Source: Candidatus Gastranaerophilales bacterium (lineage in GTDB: Bacteria; Cyanobacteriota; Vampirovibrionia; Gastranaerophilales; Gastranaerophilaceae). From it: DNA of 64,000 nt. The stretch's first letter is position 1. Each line of letters opens with the position of its first letter. This document shows positions 1 to 9,332 of this stretch, piece by piece. The position numbers were made by a program, and so were the translations under genes. The notes beneath the pieces are model-generated. The model did no database searches and had not been told where the DNA came from. It saw only the letters and a list, made by a program, of their open reading frames with translations. Location: NCBI GenBank assembly GCA_944326485.1, contig CALVED010000009.1, positions 1 through 64,000 on the forward strand, given 5' to 3'.

Positions 1-240
1 TCTCGGAACCCGTCAAACTACGGCTCATTACTTTCGCCTTGTTTGTCGTGGAATCTTGTCATCCCGATTTTTATATTGGCTCGCAAGTTCTTCCGCTTCG
101 TGATTTTCTATACAAAAAACCATAAGAAAATCATCTCTCGGAACCCGTCAAACTACGGCTCATTACTTTCGCCTTGTTTGTCGTGGAATCTTGTCATCCC
201 GATTTTTATATTACCTCGCAAGTTCTTCCGCTTCGTGATT
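1..240. repeat. Tandem direct repeat, two copies of about 105 bp at a 135-bp period
   Basis: Bases 1-105 recur at 136-240 with only a two-base change (ggctcgcaag against acctcgcaag). About 30 bp of AT-rich spacer separates the copies. The repeat is less AT-rich than its surroundings and has no convincing reading frame; the frames crossing it exist only because the unit is duplicated. The array starts at the window edge, so more copies may lie upstream. The second copy ends 36 bases before the cupin gene start, so the array may form part of that gene's upstream region. Confidence 0.85.
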
Positions 241-275
241 CTATGAGGTATACTAATCAAAAAAGGATTACTAAT

Positions 276-587
276 ATGCAGAAAATAATAAATTTACTCG
301 ATATAGAATATCTTGATACAATAAACAAAAAAAACATATTTGATAATGAACAAAGCTCATTAACTCTTATTTCTTTTAAAGAAGGTAATGAAAGAAGCCC
401 ACATTGTGATGAAAAAGATGAAGTTGCACAAATAATTGAAGGAATAGCAGATATTACAATAGGAAAAGAAAAATATAGATTACAAGCAGGAGAAATGATA
501 GTTATGCCGGCTAAAATTCCTCACGGACTAAAAGCTATAAAAGATACTAAAATGTTATTACTACGTCCAAAACATATTCATAATTAA
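276..587 (+). CDS. Small cupin-domain protein
   Basis: A single-domain cupin of 103 residues. The first cupin motif is seen as HCDEKDEVAQIIEG and the second as AGEMIVMPAKIPHGLKA, which supply the usual His/Glu metal ligands of a small beta-barrel. The ATG at 276 is chosen because AAAAGG lies about 8 bases upstream and the protein then begins just before the fold. Longer in-frame starts run back into the 135-bp repeat and are unlikely. Ligand and role cannot be told: such one-domain cupins include sugar isomerase-like and small-molecule sensing proteins. Cytoplasmic; single gene. Confidence 0.75.
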   Translation: MQKIINLLDIEYLDTINKKNIFDNEQSSLTLISFKEGNERSPHCDEKDEVAQIIEGIADITIGKEKYRLQAGEMIVMPAKIPHGLKAIKDTKMLLLRPKHIHN

Positions 588-651
588 AAAATATATTTCC
601 TAAAAATATACCAATTTTTTATATTTCTTTTGAATTTATCTTCAAACTATA

Positions 652-680
652 TTGATAACTCTATATCAATTTGCTATAAT
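652..680 (+). promoter_or_regulatory. Sigma-70-type promoter for the SprA-related gene
   Basis: A near-consensus -35 (TTGATA, 652-657) lies exactly 17 bp from an extended -10 (TGc then TATAAT, 675-680). The expected start near 687 leaves a leader of about 20 bases that holds a purine-rich ribosome site (GGAAGGGAAG) before the TTG start at 707. Confidence 0.75.
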
Positions 681-706
681 TATAGCAGGAAGGGAAGTGT
701 AAGTAA

Positions 707-1087
707 TTGATTAATCCATTAAGTTTTAATGCAAATAGCTTTTATAACCAACAAAAAAAAGCTTTAATAAAACAACGTTATAATGAAGTATACGCTCATG
801 AACAAAAGCATAAAAGTGCTGCAGGTTCATTAGGCGGTGCTATTGTTATTGAAAAAAATGCCCAAGGAATACCAACAGGCGGACACGTTGATATAAAAAT
901 GCCTGTATTAGATAAAAAAAATCCAGATAAAACCATAAAACACGCCAATACTGTTATTAAAGCAGCAATGGCACCATCTGACCCTTCTAATCAAGATTAT
1001 AAAGTTGCAGCAGATGCGAAGGCAATAAAATCCCAAGCACAAAATTATCAAAAAGAAAACGGACAAAAACTAAACATTCTTGCTTAA
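707..1087 (+). CDS. SprA-related family protein with HExxH-like motif
   Basis: The 126-residue product matches the SprA-related (PF12118-type) pattern: an AHEQKHKSAAG segment near residue 30 carrying an HExxH-like motif, a GGHVDIKMP strand, and the conserved AAMAPSDPSNQDYKVAADA block near residues 89-107. The family is annotated as a putative metalloprotease, but biochemical proof is lacking. The start is TTG at 707, about 10 bases after a strong Shine-Dalgarno and downstream of a well-formed promoter. The N-terminus (MINPLSFNANSF) is Asn/Ser-rich, as in the orphan proteins nearby. No signal peptide is visible. It converges with the next gene after 9 bases. Confidence 0.75.
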   Translation: MINPLSFNANSFYNQQKKALIKQRYNEVYAHEQKHKSAAGSLGGAIVIEKNAQGIPTGGHVDIKMPVLDKKNPDKTIKHANTVIKAAMAPSDPSNQDYKVAADAKAIKSQAQNYQKENGQKLNILA

Positions 1088-1096
1088 TTGTTTGTT

Positions 1097-2266
1097 CTAA
1101 TCAGCAGATTGTTCTATATATTTTTCAGCTAAACTTGAGACATTAACAGTAAATTGATCATAATCAAAATCCTCAGGAGTTTTTAATATTGTACCAATTT
1201 TATCGGCAAGAAGCCTATCAAGTTGCATGCCTGTTTCACCTGTACCTTTATTCCAAGCATAAGCACAATATTCTCTCTCACTCATAGCAGCATCATCTGC
1301 CGTAAGTGCATATCTAATATAATCCAAATCTTCTGAATTTAATTTAAAATCAGAAGAATTATTGGCTATGTGCTCATTCAATTTTCTCAGACATAATTCT
1401 TCATTATATTCATTATCTACACCTTTATCACCTTCCTGTGAGCCATTAACAGACAATAACCAAGACTTTAACAAATTTCTCATTTCTGACTTTTCTTCTG
1501 AATCAGCAATACTATCATATAAATTTGTTATATTATTAATAATTTCTTCTCCTTTTGTTAACGCAGTATTTTTTTCTTCTTCAGAAGTCAATCCTAATTT
1601 TTCTTCTAGATTTGAATGCTCATTTTTCAATACATCTTTATATTCATCATAATTTTCATACAAAGAAGTTAAAACAACCATAGTTGCTACAGCAGCTTTA
1701 TCCGGATTGTCATATAAATTATTTGTAGCAACGCCTTTAGCGGTTACCCCATATTCTTTTAATATATCTTTTTGTTCTTGCGTTAACTTATCACCATTTA
1801 AAAAATCATAAATTTTTACCTGTGTAAGCCCTGATGATGCAGATGCCCCACCCATTATATTAACATCACACCATTTAGCAATTCTTCTAAATAAACCGCC
1901 AATTCCTGTATTCTCAGATACATAACCAGCTTCTTTACCCATTCCTGTTTCTTGGCTTGCAAGTGCTAAAGCTATACAAGCAAGATTATCATACTCTTCA
2001 TCTGTCAAACCCAAATCTGACATTAATTCAGTCTTATTTGCTTTTAACCCCTCTAAAAACTTTTCGCCATCTGTATCTATATTATCATCTACTTGAATAT
2101 TTTCAGAAAAAGTTTCATCGAAAGTAGTTCTATTATCTTCTGTTTTTTCTGTGCCAAATAAAATCGTAATATCGTCTAAATCAATGTTTGTATTATTAAA
2201 TCCGGAATTATTCTTATTATAATTCGAACAATTTAAATAATAATTATCATTTATTCCACCGCTCAT
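1097..2266 (-). CDS. Orphan protein with possible lysozyme/transglycosylase-like core
   Basis: I do not recognise this 389-residue acidic protein as a named family. Residues 1-70 are Asn/Asp-rich and look disordered. Residues 95-155 hold LALASQETGMG, a Gly-rich loop, and SSGLTQVKIYDF, which together resemble the Glu helix and the 'S-G-L-x-Q-h' strand of lysozyme-like transglycosylases; E106 would be the acid (inference). The rest is helical with many Glu/Lys. There is no signal peptide. AGAAGG precedes the ATG at a good distance. It is the last gene of a three-gene minus-strand block after the two AAA-type genes, 66 bases below the larger one, and may be co-transcribed with them. Confidence 0.55.
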   Translation of the reverse strand: MSGGINDNYYLNCSNYNKNNSGFNNTNIDLDDITILFGTEKTEDNRTTFDETFSENIQVDDNIDTDGEKFLEGLKANKTELMSDLGLTDEEYDNLACIALALASQETGMGKEAGYVSENTGIGGLFRRIAKWCDVNIMGGASASSGLTQVKIYDFLNGDKLTQEQKDILKEYGVTAKGVATNNLYDNPDKAAVATMVVLTSLYENYDEYKDVLKNEHSNLEEKLGLTSEEEKNTALTKGEEIINNITNLYDSIADSEEKSEMRNLLKSWLLSVNGSQEGDKGVDNEYNEELCLRKLNEHIANNSSDFKLNSEDLDYIRYALTADDAAMSEREYCAYAWNKGTGETGMQLDRLLADKIGTILKTPEDFDYDQFTVNVSSLAEKYIEQSAD

Positions 2267-2332
2267 TTTCTTACCTTCTTTTTGTTTTTTTATTTGATAA
2301 CGGCAAAATATTTAAAATCTTTAATAATTATA

Positions 2333-5300
2333 TTACAAGCCAGCTTCTCTTTTGATTCTTCGCATAGCAGCCCTTCCAACATTATCTCTACCAAATTCTT
2401 TCAAAGCAGAACCTTTTAAATATTTATTTTCTTCTTTTGAAAGAAGTCTCTTAAATTCTGAAGCTGATTTATCTCCATATCTATGTTGCAAAGATTCTGC
2501 AGCTTTTTTTAAACTTTCTTTTTCTTCTGTTCTTGTCCTACCTAAAAATGGAATTTGACTTTCCATAAAACCACTATTTCCCATCATTTGAGAAAAAGAA
2601 GCTTGTGACATTGCTGAACTAAAAGCAGGAATTGCCTGTTCCGTAGATAATCCTGATGCTAAATATGAAACTACTTCAGGTCCAAAATAATATATAGCTG
2701 CACCTGCTGCAATTGCCGATGCTATTATAGCTGCTGCTTTTATTAATTTCTTCTTAGTTGCTTCATCTTTTTCCTGATTTACTAATTCATCAACTTTTAA
2801 CATAAATTCTTCTATATCGGGATTTTCTTCCTTAGGCAACAATTTTGTCAGTTCTGGAACTATCTCTTTAAAATTATCATCTCTTTGAAGTTCTATTAAT
2901 TTTGCTCTTACTATTGCACTATTATATGCTTTTATATCGCTAACATTATCTTTTATAGAAGAAAGATATTGAACCATACTTTTTATTTGAGCTATTTGGG
3001 TTTCTTGATTAGATAAAGAGCTTTGTGCATAACCAGATATAATATCACTTTGTGAATTTATTGACTTATCTATATTTTGTAATAAAGAAGCTATTTTTCT
3101 GCCTTGTGCATTTATATCATATTCTTGATTTATTGCTAAGAATCTTTCACTAACAATTTTTCTAAGTTCATTAAAATCAACACTATTATCATTATCAGCA
3201 AGAACATTTAAAACTATTGATTCATAATAAATCAAATCATCTATTATATTAGTAATATTAATGTTAGGATTATTCATCAATAACTTAAAGTTTTTATCAT
3301 CTTTATATCTTGATATAAAGTCCTTTTGTTCTATTCTTTTTTGTTGTCTTATTAAACTTAAAACTTCGCTGTCTTCTTCATCTGATAAATTTTCATTAAT
3401 TGAATCTAATAAAGTAATATTACGGTCCGTTATTCTATCAACAACATCTGCATCAAAATATTGTTGAGCTTCTTTTACAAGACTAATCCATATTATTTTA
3501 ATTAAATCATAATTTCCATTTTTTCTTGCATTTTTAAATGATGTTATTTTATCTTGTGTTTTTTCTGCCTCTTTTTTTGTCGAATAATTAATTTTTTCCA
3601 CTAACAAACCAAACAAATATTCTACTTTTTGTTTTGCTTCGTTATCATCATTTCTCAGTATATTAAAGTCATAACAAGGTTGAAAAATATTTGTAGCTGC
3701 ATTTTGTTTTATTTCTTTTTCCTCTTCTGCCAACTGATTTAATATTCTTATGGTGTTATTTTGAAGATTAATTATATCATTCGGTCCTATACCTGCTGAA
3801 ATAACCAAGAAAAATAAAAGAGAATCTTGTTGTTTTATAAAAATTGACTTTTGTGCCGGTGTTAAATCTTGTTCTTTTTCAATAATATCTTTATAAGAAT
3901 CTCTTGCTAATTTTACTAATGCATTTGATTTTTCTATCATATTAAGAGTTGAAGATATTAAATAACTACTTTTGGAATCATCCTTCAATACATTTCTAAG
4001 CCATAAACCTTTTAATCTTTTCGTTGCATAATTTTCACTTGCATGTTTCCCTTCTTCCATATCAATCCATAAATCAACAAGTGAAATTCCACCAATATAA
4101 ACTTTTTCAATATGTTCAGCCTGATTTTCAATAGAATCTGTATTATCTCTTATTGCTTGAATTTCATTTAATAAATCATTATTTTCCTTTTCAAAATCAT
4201 CTAATGTTGAATCATTTCCCAAAGTAATGCCATCATCTTGTTTTGAAAGAATTGCTTCTTCTAAAGTTTTAAATGCTTGTCTTGCATTTTGAGAAACATA
4301 TAGAGGGTTATCTTTATCATATGTCCTAAAATAAAACATCTCATTATTGAAATTATCAATATTTCTTTGGGAAATATTACCACGCAATTTTTGCTGATTA
4401 ATTGTATCAACATAATCCTGTTGTGATGGATTTGTTGTACGTTGTAAAGTTTGACGTAAAATATCACAAATTTGTTGATTTGAATAATATGTATTATCTC
4501 CCTTAAAGAGTTCTTCTAGTAATAGAAAATTATCAGGCAATGGTTTTCCTACATTTTTCAAGTAGCCTTTTATTATTTTATCAGCATTACCTTTGTCTGC
4601 GTATGGAATGCCTATTTTAGAAGTTATTATTTCATCATCCATTAAACATTCATCAATATCAAAAGGATAATTTGTTGTTAAAAATAAAGTACATTTATAT
4701 TTATCAGAACAATCTTTCATAAATGCTTTTAATTGTTCTAAAATAGGAGAATCGGGATTTGCAATATAATCAAATTCATTAATTACAATAATTGTTCGTT
4801 TTTTATCATCTTTGCTATTTTCATAATCTTCTTTAGATTTTTCAGCAGTAGCTTTTATTTCTTCAAAAGTTTTTTCATAATCAAAATTATTTGATGCATC
4901 AATATTAACAACATTAGATAAGGTTTGTTCAGCTAAGGCAGAGGCAAAAAAAGTTTTTCCGCATCCTGTCGGTCCAAAAAATAAAATTGCATTAGGGACA
5001 TCAGCACCTTGCGAAGTTCTATCTTTTGCCATTGTTTTAATTACAAAATCACTCATCAGTGTATCTTTTATTTTGTCATAACCAAATACTTTGTTAAATC
5101 CTTTATTATCCGCCAAATTATTCATTGCAGTAAAGAAAGAAGCCAAAATTGCCTGATCTTTTTCAAAATCAAGTACAGATGAAGAATTAAGAAGTTCATT
5201 CAATTCTTCATATTGCCTTCGTATTCTTGCTATATCCATTGCATTTTGAGTATTTCTATGAACCCTATAAAATCCGTATTGAAGTCCGTCTGTTTCTTCC

Positions 5301-5449
5301 ATTTCGCTTAGTATTTGTTTTTTATCTCCATTTAAAGAATCTATTCTATTTAAAACATCTTCATTTCCTTTAAATACAATCGGAGATGTTGTTGTTTTAT
5401 ATTTATTGTTATATAAAGATATATTTGAATAATTATTTGAAACTCTCAT
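2333..5449 (-). CDS. Large AAA+ ATPase with N-terminal FKG tag and C-terminal hydrophobic segment
   Basis: A protein of 1038 residues. After an Asn/Ser/Thr-rich lead ending in PIVFKG (residues 23-28) comes one AAA+ module: Walker A GPTGCGKT (159-166), a Walker B-like IIVINEFD (220-227) with Asn where Asp is usual, and sensor 1 in LFLTTN (255-260). About 600 residues of helical, coiled-coil-rich sequence follow, then an Ala-rich hydrophobic helix at about 900-923 that could span or touch a membrane, and a basic tail. The ATPase core is related to FtsH/Cdc48-like AAA proteins, but the rest matches nothing I know. It lies 28 bases downstream of the pseudo-AAA gene, probably in one operon. Role unknown; membrane-linked remodelling or secretion is inference. 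Confidence 0.7.
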   Translation of the reverse strand: MRVSNNYSNISLYNNKYKTTTSPIVFKGNEDVLNRIDSLNGDKKQILSEMEETDGLQYGFYRVHRNTQNAMDIARIRRQYEELNELLNSSSVLDFEKDQAILASFFTAMNNLADNKGFNKVFGYDKIKDTLMSDFVIKTMAKDRTSQGADVPNAILFFGPTGCGKTFFASALAEQTLSNVVNIDASNNFDYEKTFEEIKATAEKSKEDYENSKDDKKRTIIVINEFDYIANPDSPILEQLKAFMKDCSDKYKCTLFLTTNYPFDIDECLMDDEIITSKIGIPYADKGNADKIIKGYLKNVGKPLPDNFLLLEELFKGDNTYYSNQQICDILRQTLQRTTNPSQQDYVDTINQQKLRGNISQRNIDNFNNEMFYFRTYDKDNPLYVSQNARQAFKTLEEAILSKQDDGITLGNDSTLDDFEKENNDLLNEIQAIRDNTDSIENQAEHIEKVYIGGISLVDLWIDMEEGKHASENYATKRLKGLWLRNVLKDDSKSSYLISSTLNMIEKSNALVKLARDSYKDIIEKEQDLTPAQKSIFIKQQDSLLFFLVISAGIGPNDIINLQNNTIRILNQLAEEEKEIKQNAATNIFQPCYDFNILRNDDNEAKQKVEYLFGLLVEKINYSTKKEAEKTQDKITSFKNARKNGNYDLIKIIWISLVKEAQQYFDADVVDRITDRNITLLDSINENLSDEEDSEVLSLIRQQKRIEQKDFISRYKDDKNFKLLMNNPNINITNIIDDLIYYESIVLNVLADNDNSVDFNELRKIVSERFLAINQEYDINAQGRKIASLLQNIDKSINSQSDIISGYAQSSLSNQETQIAQIKSMVQYLSSIKDNVSDIKAYNSAIVRAKLIELQRDDNFKEIVPELTKLLPKEENPDIEEFMLKVDELVNQEKDEATKKKLIKAAAIIASAIAAGAAIYYFGPEVVSYLASGLSTEQAIPAFSSAMSQASFSQMMGNSGFMESQIPFLGRTRTEEKESLKKAAESLQHRYGDKSASEFKRLLSKEENKYLKGSALKEFGRDNVGRAAMRRIKREAGL

Positions 5450-5477
5450 TCTATAAACCTCTTAATTAATAAAAAGC

Positions 5478-6596
5478 TTAATCATCAAACCTTGTAAAAT
5501 CATTTTCATCCATTGAATAGCCTGTTACAACATAGGTAAAATCATTAATAAGTTTTTTTGATTTATCATTAAGCCTTTCGAGTTCAGTTGTTACAACTTT
5601 TAATCTTTCTTCTTCATCATCTGATAAATTTTGTTTATCAAGATTTATAAGTTTAAATCTTTGACCTCCAATAGAAGCAGGTTCAAAATCTTCAATATTA
5701 GAACTTGTTTTAATTAAGAAAGTTGTATGATATTTTTGAGCAGCAACCTCAACTAAACTTTTAAACATACCTATGAGCTGACGTCTTTGTCTGGTTGAAT
5801 AATCAGTTAATAATTTATCAATATCATTTAAAGCAATAATTGTTCTAACTCCGGTTAATTCATAAGCTTTTTGTGCTTTTTCCAAAGCTGAAATTATTGA
5901 AGAAAAAGAATCTCTTGGAACGCTGGCATCATATTGAACTTCTTCAAATAATAGTCCTGTATTATCCCTAATCCAAGAATAAAGACTTTCTTTATTCCCT
6001 TCTGAATCACCATAAAGTAAGATTCCGTTCAAATAAGGAAAATCAGCATTCTCTTTATCATTCATATCCATCAAAGTAAAAGCCCTTGAAATTTCTTTCT
6101 TTTGTTCTGTTAAATCACTAACACCATTAAGCTTTTTAAGTTCCAATTCTTTTTTTTCTTCACTTAAATCAAAAACCTTTTTCCTCACTTCTCTTACAAA
6201 GGGTATTATTCTTTGATATGCTTGATTTGTTTTTTCTTTTGAAGTAAAGCCTAGAAAACCTTTTTGTATTGCAAAATGATTTTTTATTTCTTCATCCGGA
6301 ACGTTCCATAAATATTCAGCCATATTTTTTAGATGAGATTCATTCCCGCCTAAAAGATTAATCTTTTTTATATCTACGTATCTTGAAAATTTTTCTGTTC
6401 CTGAAAAATCTTCCCAATTCCAAGAATAATTAGGGATATAAGTAGATATTCCACTTTGTGTTTTTATACCTTCTTTTTCGGATTGATTTTTACTAACATT
6501 TCTTTTAAATGAAACAGGAGAACTTTGTAACTTCTTATTTTGATTCATTCTGTTTTGAAAATTTAAATTTGTACAAAAATCAACTCTATTTATCAT
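5478..6596 (-). CDS. Degenerate AAA-like protein (pseudo-ATPase) with N-terminal SFK motif
   Basis: A 372-residue protein organised like the AAA domain of the neighbouring large ATPase: a lead ending in SSPVSFKRN (25-33), a helical linker, then ILLYGDSEGNKE at the Walker A place (192-203) and TIIALNDID at the Walker B place (252-260). The P-loop lacks the GKT/S triad and the Walker B has Asn-Asp, so it probably does not hydrolyse ATP. It is the first gene of the minus-strand block. Its partner's P-loop is intact, which suggests an active/inactive pair. No signal peptide or clear membrane helix is seen. Function unknown. Confidence 0.65.
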   Translation of the reverse strand: MINRVDFCTNLNFQNRMNQNKKLQSSPVSFKRNVSKNQSEKEGIKTQSGISTYIPNYSWNWEDFSGTEKFSRYVDIKKINLLGGNESHLKNMAEYLWNVPDEEIKNHFAIQKGFLGFTSKEKTNQAYQRIIPFVREVRKKVFDLSEEKKELELKKLNGVSDLTEQKKEISRAFTLMDMNDKENADFPYLNGILLYGDSEGNKESLYSWIRDNTGLLFEEVQYDASVPRDSFSSIISALEKAQKAYELTGVRTIIALNDIDKLLTDYSTRQRRQLIGMFKSLVEVAAQKYHTTFLIKTSSNIEDFEPASIGGQRFKLINLDKQNLSDDEEERLKVVTTELERLNDKSKKLINDFTYVVTGYSMDENDFTRFDD

Positions 6597-6820
6597 CTTT
6601 CATCTCTTTATTATTAAAGTAAATAATTGTATTAATATATCTCTCATCTGATAACTTGTTACTATCCGCGTTAAACTTCTCATCTTTTTTAGTTATCAGT
6701 CAATGTTATAATCATAATACTTGTAATAAATTTTTTTGTTATTTTTAAGTTATTTATTACATTTTATTAAATATCCTTTTGCAGATTAAAATTTTTTTAA
6801 ATTCATATTAATGTTATCTT

Positions 6821-8029
6821 ATGCATAAAATTAAAAGATACACGCTTTTAGATTATATAAATTCTACTTTTAAAATTGAAAATTTTTTAAAAGAAGAACG
6901 AATATTTGAATATAATAATAATCCGATTAAAGATGGAGATATTATTTATTTAATGGATAGGGAACTACGATTAAAAGATAATTTTGCTTTAAATTATGCA
7001 ATTCAAAAATCTAAAGAACTAAATAAAAATTTTAAAATTATTCATTTGAAACAACTATATGAAACTGAAAATAAACAAAACTTTTATAATAAACAAATTG
7101 AAGAATTAAAAAAATGCTTAAACGGTTATAACTTCATAATAACAGATACGATAGATGATGCTGATACAGGTTTATTAATAATAGATTTCAACCCTATTAA
7201 TGACAAACATTATTTAGAAAATATTGACTGCAAGATATTAGAAATAGACTCTCATAATATAATACCAGCAAGGTTTATATCTGATAAACAGGAATATAAT
7301 GCTGCAACATTCAGAAAAAAAGTATATTTTAATATTTATAATTTTTTAAATGATTTTCCTCTAATAGATTCTTTTAAAACAAGAGCTGAAGAAGAACTTG
7401 AAAACTTTATAAATAATAAACTTGATTCTTATGCAGAATATAAAAACATTCCAAAGAAAAATATAACTTCTGAGCTATCAAAATATTTAAATTTAGGGTT
7501 TATCTCTTCACAAAGAGTTGCGATAGAAATTATAAAATCAAATACATCAAGAGAGAATAAAGAAAGTTTTTTAGAAGAATTAATAATAAGAAAAGAGCTT
7601 TCCGATAATTTTTGTTTATACTGTAAAGACTATAAAACATTAAAATGCATCCCTAATTGGGCTAAAGATACACTAAACTTACACAAAAAAGATTATAGAG
7701 AATTTATTTATACAAAAACTGAATTTGAGCAAGCAAAAACACATGATTTCTTATGGAATTATTCGCAAAAACAACTTATAGAAAATGGAAAAATTCATGG
7801 TTATTTAAGGATGTACTGGGCAAAAAAAATTCTTGAATGGACAAAAACTCCAGAAGAAGCACTAGATATAGCAATATACTTAAATGATAAATACGCTTAT
7901 GATGCGCCATCTGCAAGTGGTTATACAAATATTTTATGGTCAATTGCAGGCTTACACGATAGAGCATTCGCAGAGCATCCTATTTTCGGTAAAATCCGTA
8001 TTATGAAAGGGAAAAATATCAATATATAA
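6821..8029 (+). CDS. phr: Class II deoxyribodipyrimidine photolyase
   Basis: Light-driven repair of UV-made pyrimidine dimers in DNA, using FAD. The class II signature is clear: YLMDRELRLKDNFALNYA near the N-terminus, EIDSHNIIPARFISDKQEY in the antenna domain, and the C-terminal FAD/DNA-binding run with KTHDFLWNYSQ, HGYLRMYWAKKI, SGYTNILWSIAGLHDR and HPIFGKIRIM. At 402 residues it is slightly shorter than the usual 430-480. No Shine-Dalgarno is visible before the ATG, so it may have a very short leader. It is divergent from the AAA block across 224 AT-rich bases. A photolyase is notable if the organism lives in the gut; it may be inherited from a light-exposed ancestor (inference). Confidence 0.93.
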   Translation: MHKIKRYTLLDYINSTFKIENFLKEERIFEYNNNPIKDGDIIYLMDRELRLKDNFALNYAIQKSKELNKNFKIIHLKQLYETENKQNFYNKQIEELKKCLNGYNFIITDTIDDADTGLLIIDFNPINDKHYLENIDCKILEIDSHNIIPARFISDKQEYNAATFRKKVYFNIYNFLNDFPLIDSFKTRAEEELENFINNKLDSYAEYKNIPKKNITSELSKYLNLGFISSQRVAIEIIKSNTSRENKESFLEELIIRKELSDNFCLYCKDYKTLKCIPNWAKDTLNLHKKDYREFIYTKTEFEQAKTHDFLWNYSQKQLIENGKIHGYLRMYWAKKILEWTKTPEEALDIAIYLNDKYAYDAPSASGYTNILWSIAGLHDRAFAEHPIFGKIRIMKGKNINI

Positions 8030-8081
8030 AACCTTATTTTTTTCACAAATTACCAAAATATATCTCAATACTCAAATTATC

Positions 8082-8154
8082 TGGAGCGTAGGGGACTCGA
8101 ACCCCTGACCCCAACACTGCCAGTGTTGTGCGCTACCAGCTGCGCTAACGCCCC
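8082..8154 (-). tRNA. tRNA-Ala (GGC)
   Basis: A full cloverleaf on the minus strand, 73 bases. Acceptor GGGGCGT pairs with ACGCTCC and contains the alanine identity pair G3-U70. The anticodon loop is CTGGCAG, giving GGC. The T arm has TTCGAGT. Discriminator A; the CCA is not encoded, unlike the other three tRNAs here. Confidence 0.95.
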
Positions 8155-8234
8155 TTTATATTCTTTTATATCAAAAAAATATTTTCTTAGCAAAAAAAAT
8201 TATTATCATTTTTATATGAACAAAGGAGATTAAT

Positions 8235-8594
8235 ATGAGAGTTAATAATATTTCTAATAACTTATCTTTTGGAAGAGTATATGCTTGTGCCGGAACAAAA
8301 GAACAAATGAACCAATTAAAGAATATAGTCCAAAAATCAAAAGGAAATGGCATTTTTATTGAAGCTACTGATTTATACATAAACAGAATTGGTGATGGCT
8401 TATGTACACAAGCTGCTCAAAATGGTAAAGAAATTGCTTTTGTTATTGCTGGAAAAAAAGATGTTGATAATGTATCATTTATGAAGCCAGGCTGGGGTTC
8501 TATTAATGGAATAAGTCAACACATTAACAGGTTTATAGAACTAACAGACGTAAAAAAACAAGCCCGTGCTATTCAAAAAATGATGAAAAAATAA
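8235..8594 (+). CDS. Small orphan protein of the 'SFG...GW-SI' family
   Basis: Not a named family. The 119-residue product starts with an Asn-rich lead and NNLSFGRVYACAG, with no signal peptide. It aligns over its full length with the gene at 51958-52308: shared points are the N-terminal [ST]FG-x-V-x-A, a Met near residue 26, a central QAAQ-x-G, an I-x-G-x-x-D strand and a GW-x-SI-x-x-I block near residues 93-100. A clear AAAGGAG ribosome site precedes the ATG. The paired presence in one window suggests a lineage-specific family. Function unknown. Confidence 0.7.
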   Translation: MRVNNISNNLSFGRVYACAGTKEQMNQLKNIVQKSKGNGIFIEATDLYINRIGDGLCTQAAQNGKEIAFVIAGKKDVDNVSFMKPGWGSINGISQHINRFIELTDVKKQARAIQKMMKK

Positions 8595-8627
8595 AATTAA
8601 AATAACATAATACTTTGTTGCAAAAAC

Positions 8628-9332
8628 CTATAAAAGTCCTTCGGAAAGTAAAAATCTTCCTAAAGGAATAACTTCACAATAATTTGCCAAAGAATCTACA
8701 AAACAATCATTTTCACAAAAACCGCCTGATAAATATATTTTTTTAGGCTTTTTTGCAAATATCCATGCATTATACGCTATGCCATGAATAAACTTAGATA
8801 TTGCATTTTGAGCATTATTCCCTTTTGCAATATCATCCATTATCTTTTCAAGACCAAAAATACCGCAAGTTATTACGTATTTATCTTTTTGAAATTTTAA
8901 CTCTTTTACATCCACATTATAAAATCTTAAAAGCATTTCAATAGTAGCTCCTGTTGAACTTGAACAAGAACTGTTCCAATCTAAATCTTTAAATTTACCA
9001 TCTTTGAATTGGGCCCATTTTGAATCCCTGCTTCCCATATCTAAAACCATTGCATCTTCACTTACAAGTTTTTTAAAACCATTAATTAAAGCTATTACTT
9101 CATTTTCATAATCTTTTTTTGAATTAAGCGCACTCACAGACATATGCCCTGTTGCTCTATCAAATTTAAAATCAATATTTTTAAGCATTGAAGACGGTAT
9201 TACATAATAATTATAATTATTTTCCGTTTTAACTAAATAAGAAGAAAAGTCACGCATTAAATCAGATGAAGTTCTTTCTATAATTTTAGACCAGGTAGTA
9301 CCTGCATCAAGAACAATATTAATTTTTTTCAT
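8628..9332 (-). CDS. BadF/BadG/HgdC-type acyl-CoA dehydratase activase-like ATPase
   Basis: ASKHA-fold ATPase of the 2-hydroxyacyl-CoA dehydratase activator family, 234 residues against the usual 250-270. Seen: phosphate-1 loop DAGTTWSK near the N-terminus, VLDMGSRDSKW, the CSSSTGATIEMLL block corresponding to 'CAAGTGxFLE', the second Cys in TCGIFG, and the adenosine loop YLSGGF. The two Cys are those that hold the shared [4Fe-4S] cluster of the dimer in known activases. Its start overlaps the stop of the upstream gene by 4 bases, so translation is probably coupled. No dehydratase subunits (HgdA/HgdB) are seen nearby, so the target is unknown. Confidence 0.8.
   Translation of the reverse strand: MKKINIVLDAGTTWSKIIERTSSDLMRDFSSYLVKTENNYNYYVIPSSMLKNIDFKFDRATGHMSVSALNSKKDYENEVIALINGFKKLVSEDAMVLDMGSRDSKWAQFKDGKFKDLDWNSSCSSSTGATIEMLLRFYNVDVKELKFQKDKYVITCGIFGLEKIMDDIAKGNNAQNAISKFIHGIAYNAWIFAKKPKKIYLSGGFCENDCFVDSLANYCEVIPLGRFLLSEGLL

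Noticed and set aside
43-246. Open frame across the tandem repeat
   Set aside because: It is open only because the 135-bp unit is repeated in frame; it has no ribosome site, and a better-supported gene starts at 276.
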